Assembly: GCA_002315455.1 (NCBI GenBank)
Contig: DCGG01000167.1
Coordinates: forward strand, 4,967 to 16,665
Direction of reading: 5' to 3'
DNA: 11,699 nt
From: Lentisphaeria bacterium UBA1784
Lineage (GTDB): Bacteria; Verrucomicrobiota; Lentisphaeria; Victivallales; Victivallaceae
Under the pieces are notes generated by a model, which worked only from the letters and a program-made list of their open reading frames with translations, was not told where the DNA came from and did no database searches. Positions 1 through 6,145 of the stretch are shown here, piece after piece (position 1 is the first letter of the stretch; every line of letters begins with the position of its first letter). A program made the position numbers and the translations under genes.

Positions 1-2
1 GG

Positions 3-497
3 GGACTCCCGAATTTCAGTTCCACGCTCTCCGCGCTCCCGGTGTTCCGGAAGCAGGAGAACCGGGACCTGCTGGCACATTACGGCGTGCTCTCGCCCAC
101 GGAACTGGATTCCCGCTACGAGGTCTCCGTCGAGGAGTATGAGCGGAAAATGCGGATCGAAGGCGCCATCGCCCTTGAGATTGCCCGGAGCATGATCCTG
201 CCGGTGGTTTCCTCGGAACTGGGCCGTCTGGTCTCCTCCCTCCGGGATTCCGAAGGCGTGGGATTGGAGCATGGCCGCAAGGGTCTGCGGGCCGCGGCGG
301 AAAAACTCGGCGTCGGTCTGGACCTTCTGGAACAGCGTTGCGATGCGCTGGAAGGCGTGCTGAAGGGCGGCGCCAACGGGGAAGCGGTGGGCGTTGCCTC
401 CGCTTCTCTCCGGGAGATCGTGGATTCCATCGAGTACATCGTGGATGATTCCAAGTGGCCGTTGCCGAAGTACAGGGAGATGCTTTTCATCTACTGA
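3..497 (+). CDS. glnN: Glutamine synthetase type III, C-terminal part (5' end outside window)
   Basis: The reading frame is open from the first bases and ends at TGA 495-497, leaving about 164 residues of a protein that begins upstream. The tail matches what I know of type III glutamine synthetase (GlnN, roughly 700 residues). It has an ENRDLLAHYGVLSPTEL segment, then SRYEVSVEEYERKMRIEG, then a helical ALEIARSMILP stretch, and it ends in WPLPKYREMLFIY, close to the family's usual WPLPKYxEMLF ending. The enzyme makes glutamine from glutamate, ammonia and ATP in the cytoplasm. The active-site residues lie in the missing part, so activity cannot be judged. A GTG at 42 is an internal valine codon, since the family resemblance and the open frame continue upstream of it. 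No other nitrogen gene is visible nearby. Confidence 0.85.
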   Translation, partial: GLPNFSSTLSALPVFRKQENRDLLAHYGVLSPTELDSRYEVSVEEYERKMRIEGAIALEIARSMILPVVSSELGRLVSSLRDSEGVGLEHGRKGLRAAAEKLGVGLDLLEQRCDALEGVLKGGANGEAVGVASASLREIVDSIEYIVDDSKWPLPKYREMLFIY

Positions 498-514
498 CAC
501 TCCGCTGGGTGTCA
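495..514 (+). terminator. Hairpin overlapping the glnN stop codon, possible terminator
   Basis: TGACACTC and GGGTGTCA form an 8-bp stem (one G-U pair) with a CGCT loop, and the TGA of the stem is the stop codon. A T-rich stretch begins only about 17 bases later (532 onward) rather than directly after the stem, so this is not a classic intrinsic terminator. It may act weakly or as an mRNA end-protecting hairpin. Confidence 0.35.
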
Positions 515-559
515 AAAAGGAGAAAGATATCATTTTTTTCGATTTTTGCGTTTTTCCAC

Positions 560-588
560 TTGCAGAAATCAGAAAAATTTGGTATAAT
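560..588 (+). promoter_or_regulatory. Sigma70-like promoter of the pseudopilin gene
   Basis: TTGCAG (560-565) and a perfect TATAAT (583-588) are separated by 17 bases in an AT-rich gap. Transcription would start near 595, giving a leader of about 60 bases. In that leader, TTTCAAT (607-613) can pair with ATTGAAA (639-645) around a GGGC-AAAA-GCCC hairpin (623-634). This would partly cover the ribosome binding site at 643-648; the pairing is short and AU-rich, so it is only a possibility. Confidence 0.75.
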
Positions 589-656
589 ATAAGATGTTGG
601 TACTGATTTCAATCAATAAACCGGGCAAAAGCCCATCCATTGAAAGGACGTTTTTC

Positions 657-1379
657 ATGAAAAAGAACCGGAGTTTCACCCTGATCGAGTTGTTGGTCGT
701 GATTTCTATCATCGCCGTGCTGGCCGCCATTCTGCTGCCCTCGCTGCAGTCTGCCCGTGAGCGCGGTACCCGCATCAGCTGCACCAACAACCTCTCCAAC
801 ATCGGCAAGGCCCTGTTGCTCTATTCGGAAGACCACAGCGGCTGGCTTCCCGCGACTCCGGCCCGCCGCGGCGGTTCCGAGAACAAGGGAATCACCAAGA
901 GTTATCAGAACTACGGAAACTATCGTCTGGAGATTCTGAGAGCCAATGATTACCTCTCCAGCCCCAGCATCTACATCTGCCCCTCCAGTTCCGTGCAGAT
1001 TTCCGCAATCACCGACGATGCCCTCTATCCCCTGCTCTCCTACGGGAAGGAAGGCAAGGCGGACTCCGCCAATGCCAGTTATGCCGTCAACACCATGTTC
1101 ATGACCAAGAAAGAGAACGTCCGCTACGGCAAGAGCGATTCCGCGATCGTTACCGACATGATCGGCAATAACAGTTCCAGCAAGAGCGTCGGGTACTTCA
1201 AGAACGGCGACGACGGCACTCCGAACCATGACAGTTACGGAAACATCCTCTTCCTCGACGGCCACGTGAAGGGCTTCACCGGAAAGAAGTGGTTCTCCTA
1301 CAGCAACCTCGGCTACGTTGATTCCAAGAAGAACACCTATCAGACGGTCATTGATCCCAATAAGATGGAAGCGGAATAA
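657..1379 (+). CDS. Type II secretion-like pseudopilin with H-X9-DG C-terminus
   Basis: A 240-residue protein. The N-terminus MKKNRSFTLIELLVVI is a type III (prepilin) signal: a short basic leader, then F-T-L-I-E with the conserved glutamate at mature position 5, then a hydrophobic helix running to about residue 30. A prepilin peptidase would cleave before the phenylalanine and methylate it. Near the C-terminus (about residues 194-209) lies an H-X9-DG motif, NHDSYGNILFLDGHVKGF, the hallmark of a pseudopilin-like family expanded in Lentisphaerae, Planctomycetes and Verrucomicrobia. The start at 657 was chosen over an in-frame ATG at 594 because AAAGGA (643-648) sits 8 bases ahead and the 594 codon lies at the predicted transcription start. 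No other secretion gene is adjacent, so it is probably one of many scattered copies. The exact role is not known: a surface or periplasmic filament component is the usual guess. Confidence 0.9.
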   Translation: MKKNRSFTLIELLVVISIIAVLAAILLPSLQSARERGTRISCTNNLSNIGKALLLYSEDHSGWLPATPARRGGSENKGITKSYQNYGNYRLEILRANDYLSSPSIYICPSSSVQISAITDDALYPLLSYGKEGKADSANASYAVNTMFMTKKENVRYGKSDSAIVTDMIGNNSSSKSVGYFKNGDDGTPNHDSYGNILFLDGHVKGFTGKKWFSYSNLGYVDSKKNTYQTVIDPNKMEAE

Positions 1380-1400
1380 ATAACCGATTCTCAGCAGATC

Positions 1401-1448
1401 AAAAAGGGGCTGTTGCTTGCCTGTGAGGTTTTGCAACAGCCCCCTTTT
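1401..1448. terminator. Bidirectional rho-independent terminator
   Basis: GGGGCTGTTGC (1406-1416) and GCAACAGCCCC (1433-1443) form a perfect 11-bp stem with a 16-base loop. It is preceded by AAAAA (1401-1405) and followed by C then TTTT (1445-1448). Each strand therefore has a stem plus a U-run. It lies between the converging pseudopilin and lipoprotein genes and can serve both. Confidence 0.9.
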
Positions 1449-1505
1449 GTTGCCCGGAAGCCGGGGCCGGGAGTTCCGGCCTCTGGCCCGGTTGCTGGTT
1501 TACGG

Positions 1506-2060
1506 TCAGAAGATCCCGAAATCAATGATCTCATCGCTGTCGGGCGCGAAAACGATCTGGAACAAGGTGTCGGCCTCCACCTCGCCGTCAGGACCGGGAA
1601 CGAGTACGCCGAGTTTCCATACGGTGACTTCCTGTTGCGGCTTGTTCAGCGTGGCGACCAGTTCCGCAGACTTGACCTTGCCCTGATCGGCGCCAAGTTT
1701 CTTCACGGTTTCGGCAGCCTTCACCTCGCCCTGAACGCGCTTGGCTTCCGGCAGGTGAGCGGCAAAGGCCTTCTGATCGCCCTTGCAGAGCGAGGCGAGA
1801 GCCTCCCCGGCCTTCCGTATCTTTTTAATGCACTTCTCGGAGATTTTCTTTTCTGCGTTGGGGCAGTTCGCCTTCATGACGGGGCAGGAGGTCCTCGATC
1901 CAAGGAAACAACAGCAGCAGATGGTCCCGGATCCCGATGCCGGAGTCTTGCCGCACTTTCCGGCACCGTCCTTCTCCTCCTCGGCGGAGCAACAGCATCC
2001 GGCCAACAGAATGGCACTGGCGATTCCTGCCCACGACAACATCTTGTTACGTTTCAACAT
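1506..2060 (-). CDS. Cysteine-rich lipoprotein of unknown function
   Basis: A 184-residue protein. It starts MLKRNKMLSW, then a hydrophobic stretch and the lipobox LAGC with C22 as the lipidated cysteine, so a membrane-anchored lipoprotein is predicted. It has 12 cysteines, all in the first half: 22-24, 36, 48-51 (a CCCC run), 59, 66, 77 and 92. The middle (about 67-135) is lysine, alanine and glutamate rich and probably helical. The C-terminal 45 residues look like a small beta-rich domain (TVWKLGVLVPGPDGEVEAD) and contain no cysteine. I do not recognise a family. The start at 2060 has AGGAG (2069-2073) 8 bases upstream; an earlier in-frame GTG at 2111 lies at or before the predicted transcription start and would bury the signal peptide. 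The gene stands alone between two terminators. The cysteines could hold metal or form disulfides, but that is inference. Confidence 0.75.
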   Translation of the reverse strand: MLKRNKMLSWAGIASAILLAGCCCSAEEEKDGAGKCGKTPASGSGTICCCCFLGSRTSCPVMKANCPNAEKKISEKCIKKIRKAGEALASLCKGDQKAFAAHLPEAKRVQGEVKAAETVKKLGADQGKVKSAELVATLNKPQQEVTVWKLGVLVPGPDGEVEADTLFQIVFAPDSDEIIDFGIF

Positions 2061-2085
2061 ACTCCCGTCTCCTCTTCTTTCCAGA

Positions 2086-2102
2086 AACGGCACCATGCCG
2101 TT
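2086..2102. repeat. Perfect dyad in the leader of the lipoprotein gene
   Basis: AACGGCA-CCA-TGCCGTT is a 7-bp perfect inverted repeat with a 3-base loop. It lies between the predicted transcription start (about 2108) and the Shine-Dalgarno site (2069-2073) of the minus-strand lipoprotein gene. It could be a leader hairpin stabilising the mRNA or an operator just downstream of the promoter. Confidence 0.55.
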
Positions 2103-2114
2103 CCTCTTCACTCA

Positions 2115-2144
2115 TAAATAGAAGCCGTTGCCGCAGAAAATCAA
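2115..2144 (-). promoter_or_regulatory. Possible promoter of the lipoprotein gene
   Basis: On the minus strand, TTGATT (2139-2144) and TATTTA (2115-2120) are separated by 18 bases, placing the transcript start near 2108 and leaving a leader of roughly 48 bases. The match is moderate. A TATATT further upstream (around 2159-2164) has a poorer -35 partner. A promoter is expected here because the upstream operon terminates at 2187-2218. Confidence 0.45.
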
Positions 2145-2186
2145 CCCCTCCCCGGAGAAATATACACCTCTTTTTCCGCCGCCGGC

Positions 2187-2218
2187 AAAAAAACGCCCAC
2201 CGGAAATCCCGGTGAGCG
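2187..2218 (-). terminator. Rho-independent terminator of the ABC exporter operon
   Basis: Read on the minus strand, CGCTCACCGG and CCGGTGGGCG form a 10-bp stem (one U-G wobble) with a 5-base loop, followed directly by seven Ts (2187-2193). It begins about 25 bases after the stop codon of the last exporter gene at 2244. Confidence 0.9.
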
Positions 2219-2243
2219 GACGGAATGCAACAGTCGGTAAGGA

Positions 2244-3365
2244 TCACGACTGAGTAGCGGAACGCTTGAACTTCCGCAATGAAAGCCAGAAGAGGACCGT
2301 TCCGATACAGGCCAACCAGAGGAAGGGCTTCCACGCCGTCTCGATCCCCGCACCGCGGAACAGTATCTGCTGGCAGAAGGTGACAAAGTGCGTCGTCGGC
2401 GCCGCCATCATGATGTTCTGCACACATCCGGGCATACACTCCCGGGGGGTGATGCCGCCGGAAAGCATATTCATCGGCAGTAAGACCAGAATGATGAGGA
2501 TACCCAGCTGCGCCATGTTCTGCGCGATGCAGGAGAGAAAGATCCCCATGGAGATCACCGCGAACAAATGCAGCGCCACTCCGCCCATGAAGAGCAGAAG
2601 CGATCCGTCGGTAGGCATGTTCAAAAGATACTGCAAAATGACAATGACTGTAAACATCGTCGCACAGAGCACCACCACAAGCATGGACCAGAGTTTGGCG
2701 CACATAATCTCATAGGTCTCCACCGGCATCACCAGCAGATGCTCCAGCGTTCCCCTTTCCCGCTCCCGGATCAGCGCCGCACCGATCAGCACGATGGCGA
2801 GCATGGTGACGGTGTTGACGGTTTGGTTGAGTCCGCCGAACCAGCAGGGATCCAGGTTCTCGTTGAAGCGGTTGCGGAGGTCCAGTTTGGCGGGAGTCGG
2901 AAGTTCCGCAACCCCCAACTCGAAACGTTCGATCTCCTTGCTCACGATCTGCTGGATGTATCCGGCGCCGACAAAGGCCTGCGTCATCTGGGTGGCGTCA
3001 GCATTGAGCTGCAGTTCCGGCATTTTTCCGGCAAGGACGTCCTTCTGAAAATCCGCAGGGATGACCAGCGCGAAGGTGTAGAGGCTCCCGTCCAATCCGG
3101 GGTCCACGTCCTTCATCGTGACCATCTTCGGAGGCAGGAACAGCGGCGGCAGCAATGCATCCGTGATCCGTTTGGAGAGTTGGGTGTTATCTTCGTCCAC
3201 CACGCAGACCGGAGCCCGGCAAACCGGTTCCGGCGACCCGATGGCGGAAATGTAGATGCCCAAGGAAAACGCATAGACAATCAGGATTATCATGCACTTG
3301 TCGCGTGTAAGTTCAATGATCTCCTTGATGCCGAGATGATAGATGTTTTTCAAGTGCTGATTCAT
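2244..3365 (-). CDS. yhhJ: ABC-2 type permease, YhhJ-like
   Basis: A 373-residue inner-membrane protein, about the same length as E. coli YhhJ. It has the ABC-2 (DrrB/NodJ-like) layout: one N-terminal membrane segment (about 25-43), a large periplasmic domain (about 45-180) with VCVVDEDNTQLSK, then a cluster of membrane segments from about 183 to 363. The RERERGTLEHLLVMP sequence (200-214) after the second segment is the typical cytoplasmic coupling region of this family. The last basic tail is LRKFKRSATQS. ATG at 3363-3365 lies 2 bases after the stop of the upstream ATPase-permease gene, with an AGGAG about 10 bases ahead inside that gene, so translation is probably coupled. An in-frame start at 3452 would overlap the upstream gene by 85 bases and is not favoured. 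It is expected to pair with the permease part of the upstream protein to form the transport channel; the substrate is unknown. Confidence 0.9.
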   Translation of the reverse strand: MNQHLKNIYHLGIKEIIELTRDKCMIILIVYAFSLGIYISAIGSPEPVCRAPVCVVDEDNTQLSKRITDALLPPLFLPPKMVTMKDVDPGLDGSLYTFALVIPADFQKDVLAGKMPELQLNADATQMTQAFVGAGYIQQIVSKEIERFELGVAELPTPAKLDLRNRFNENLDPCWFGGLNQTVNTVTMLAIVLIGAALIRERERGTLEHLLVMPVETYEIMCAKLWSMLVVVLCATMFTVIVILQYLLNMPTDGSLLLFMGGVALHLFAVISMGIFLSCIAQNMAQLGILIILVLLPMNMLSGGITPRECMPGCVQNIMMAAPTTHFVTFCQQILFRGAGIETAWKPFLWLACIGTVLFWLSLRKFKRSATQS

Positions 3366-3367
3366 GA

Positions 3368-6145
3368 TCAGGACTCCTGTTTTTTCTGGAGGATCACTCC
3401 GAAGAAGAGGATTACGGGAGCTATCGCCAGCAGAATCAGAAAGGGCTGCCAAAGATCGGCGATCCCCAGCGCCTTGTTGAATACACCGCGGCAGAGAAGC
3501 ATCATATATGTAGTTGGATAGATCGTCCCGATGAGCTTGGCTCCTCCGTCAAGTGAGGGGACCGGATTGATCAGCCCGCAGAAAAGCTGCGCCGGGATCA
3601 TCGTTCCCAGCAACGTCATGAAAAGCACCGCAATCTGACTGCGGGTCACGGAAGAGGCCAGCAGACCGACTCCTGTGGAAATAAAACAGTAAATCACAAG
3701 CGAAATCCCCAGAAGCAGAGCGCTTCCCTTGACCGGCAACTGGAAGATCGTCATCGCCACCACCACCATGACCAACGCGCTCAATATCGAAAAGAGCAGA
3801 TAGGGAATCTGCTTCCCCAGCACGAACTCCAGTTTGGTCAGAGGCGTGACGTAGAGATTGATGATGGAACCCTGCTCCTTCTCCCGGACCACCGCCAGTG
3901 CGGCCAGTACGGCAGGAATCATCATCAGAAGCATCGGAATCGTTCCCGGGACCAGAGCGGGGATACTCATGACGTCGGGATTGTACCGGTTCCGGAGCTC
4001 AAGTTTCGGAGTGTTGCCATGGCCGGCTTTCTCCAGATTGGGATTGCTCTTGACGCGATCTTTGCACCACTGCTGGTGGACCGAGTAGGCGTAGTTGTCC
4101 ATGGTATTGGCCTGAATGGGCATGGAACCGTCGATGAAAAACAGCACTTCCGGCGACTTCCCGTCGTCCACGAACTGCCCGAAGCGCGGCGGGATCACCA
4201 CCGCCATGGAGATGTCGCCCTTCCGCATCCGGGCATCGATCTCATCGTAGCTTTTCAAGGGCGGCCGTTCGTCGAAATAGAGGGGGGAACCCGCAATGCT
4301 GAGGATGTAGTCCTGACTGGCCTTGCTCTGGTCCTGATCCAGCACCGCGAACTTCACGTGTTCCACGTCGAGATTGATGCCGAATCCCATCACCAGCATC
4401 AGCAGAATGGCACCGAAGAGCGCCAGCGTCGCCCGGATAGGGTCCCGCATCAGCTCCAGCGTCTCCCGCCAGCAGCAACTGTACCAACGCTGAACGTTGA
4501 AGAACTTGTTGATCTGATCCCAGAGGGCGGAGTGTTTGACCGGCGGCTTCTCCACCGGAGCGTCCGCCGTCATCTGATTGACCTCCTTGGCCAGCGGATC
4601 GGCGCTCTCCAGGTAGTCGATGAAAGCCTCCTCCAGCGTATTCTTCCCGCGCTCCTCCACCAGCCGCTTCGGAGCATCACAGGCGAGAGATTTGCCGGCG
4701 TGCATCAGGGAGATGCGGTCACAGCGATCCGCCTCGTTCATGAAGTGCGTGGTGACGAAAATGGTGACCTTGTCCTTGCGGGAAAGGTCGATGATCTGAC
4801 TCCAGAAAAGGTCCCGGGCCACCGGGTCCACGCCGGAGGTGGGTTCGTCGAGGATCAGGATCTTCGGATGGTGGATCACCGCCGCGGCCAGCGACAGACG
4901 CTGACGGATGCCCATGGGCAGGGACTTCGGCGTGACCTCGGCCACGTCGTTCAGCTGATAGCGGTCCATGACCTCGGCCACCCGGGCTTTGACCTCCGAT
5001 TCCGGGATCTGATATAATCTTGCGTAGAGGGTGAGATTCTGCCGGACGGTGAGGTCCACGTAGAGCGAGAAAAGCTGGGTCATGTATCCCAAGTTCTTCC
5101 GGACCGCCATGCTATCATCCCCCACCGGCTTGCCGAAGAGCAGAGCCTTGCCTTCGGTGGCGGGGAGCAGCCCCGTGAGCATCCGCATGGTGGTGGTCTT
5201 GCCGCAGCCGTTGGAACCGAGGAATCCGAAAATCTCGCCCCGGCGGATCTTGAAACTCACGTGGTCCACTGCGGTGAACGTGCCGAAACGCTGGGTCAAC
5301 CCCTCTGCTTCAATGGCATACCCCTCCTCGGGATCGCAGACCAGCGGAGGAACAACGAGATCCGTGTGTCCGGAGCGCCGTTCCTCGGGGAGCAGTTCAA
5401 TGAAGGCGGCATCCAGATTGTTCTTGCCGGTCTTCCGGAAAAAATCGTCGGCAGTGCCGGTATCGAGGATGTGACCGCCATCCATTGCAACGAGCCAGTC
5501 GAAGCGCTGTGCCTCGTCCATGTAGGCAGTGGCGGCGAGGACGGTCATATTGGGCTGTTCCTCCCGAATGTTGTCGATCAGATCCCAGAACTGGCGGCGG
5601 GCCAGAGGGTCCACACCGGTCGTGGGTTCGTCGAGAACCAGCAGATCGGGATCGTGGATCAGAGAACAGCACAACCCCAGTTTCTGCTTCATTCCGCCGG
5701 AAAGTTTCCCGGCGGGACGGTTCAGAAAGGGGAAGAGACCGGTGCATTTCGTCAGTTTATCAATGCGGCGGCGGCGCTCGGCGGCATCATGCCCGAAGAG
5801 CCGGGCGAAGAACTGCAGATTCTCCTCCACGGTGAGGGTGAAGTAGAGGTTCTTGCCCAATCCCTGCGGCATATAGGCGATCCGGGGACATACGGCGGTA
5901 CGGTGTGCCTGACTGCGCATGTCGCCGCCCAGCACCTGGATCTCTCCCTGCTGCAAAGCGTGGGCCCCGGTCACCAGAGAGAGCAGGGAGGACTTCCCCA
6001 CGCCGTCCGGTCCGATCAGCCCAAGGAGAAGGCCGGGACGCACCTCCAGAGAGATGCGGTCCAGCGCCTGGACCTTTCCGTATCGGAGGGAAACATCGCG
6101 CAAAGAGACAACGGGAGTTCCGTTCTTTTGCGGGGATTCCGTCAT
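3368..6145 (-). CDS. rbbA: RbbA-like protein: two ABC ATPase domains fused to an ABC-2 permease
   Basis: A 925-residue protein with the architecture and length of E. coli RbbA/YhiH (about 911). ATPase domain 1 (about 12-235) has Walker A GPDGVGKS (45-52), Q94, signature LSGGM (148-152) and Walker B LLVLDEP (168-174). Domain 2 (about 278-495) has Walker A GSNGCGKT (310-317), a degenerate signature LPMGI (409-413), Walker B ILILDEP and H467. The position matching H467 in domain 1 is alanine (A207). The C-terminal part (about 560-925) is an ABC-2 permease: one membrane segment (571-590), a periplasmic domain, AVVREKEQGSIINLYVTP (751-768), then several membrane segments. The ATG overlaps the stop of the upstream adaptor gene in ATGA (6142-6145). 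E. coli RbbA has been reported as a ribosome-associated ATPase. The fused permease and its neighbours here point to membrane export. Powering both permeases is inferred. Confidence 0.93.
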   Translation of the reverse strand: MTESPQKNGTPVVSLRDVSLRYGKVQALDRISLEVRPGLLLGLIGPDGVGKSSLLSLVTGAHALQQGEIQVLGGDMRSQAHRTAVCPRIAYMPQGLGKNLYFTLTVEENLQFFARLFGHDAAERRRRIDKLTKCTGLFPFLNRPAGKLSGGMKQKLGLCCSLIHDPDLLVLDEPTTGVDPLARRQFWDLIDNIREEQPNMTVLAATAYMDEAQRFDWLVAMDGGHILDTGTADDFFRKTGKNNLDAAFIELLPEERRSGHTDLVVPPLVCDPEEGYAIEAEGLTQRFGTFTAVDHVSFKIRRGEIFGFLGSNGCGKTTTMRMLTGLLPATEGKALLFGKPVGDDSMAVRKNLGYMTQLFSLYVDLTVRQNLTLYARLYQIPESEVKARVAEVMDRYQLNDVAEVTPKSLPMGIRQRLSLAAAVIHHPKILILDEPTSGVDPVARDLFWSQIIDLSRKDKVTIFVTTHFMNEADRCDRISLMHAGKSLACDAPKRLVEERGKNTLEEAFIDYLESADPLAKEVNQMTADAPVEKPPVKHSALWDQINKFFNVQRWYSCCWRETLELMRDPIRATLALFGAILLMLVMGFGINLDVEHVKFAVLDQDQSKASQDYILSIAGSPLYFDERPPLKSYDEIDARMRKGDISMAVVIPPRFGQFVDDGKSPEVLFFIDGSMPIQANTMDNYAYSVHQQWCKDRVKSNPNLEKAGHGNTPKLELRNRYNPDVMSIPALVPGTIPMLLMMIPAVLAALAVVREKEQGSIINLYVTPLTKLEFVLGKQIPYLLFSILSALVMVVVAMTIFQLPVKGSALLLGISLVIYCFISTGVGLLASSVTRSQIAVLFMTLLGTMIPAQLFCGLINPVPSLDGGAKLIGTIYPTTYMMLLCRGVFNKALGIADLWQPFLILLAIAPVILFFGVILQKKQES

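Noticed and set aside
609..1436. Minus-strand open frame (275 codons) opposite the pseudopilin
   Set aside because: It runs through the terminator and the promoter leader; the plus-strand protein has both family hallmarks.
1461..1491. GC-rich nested inverted repeat after the lipoprotein gene (GGCCGG-GAGTT-CCGGCC)
   Set aside because: It has no U-run on either side and lies next to a far better terminator at 1401-1448; at most it adds structure to the mRNA tail.
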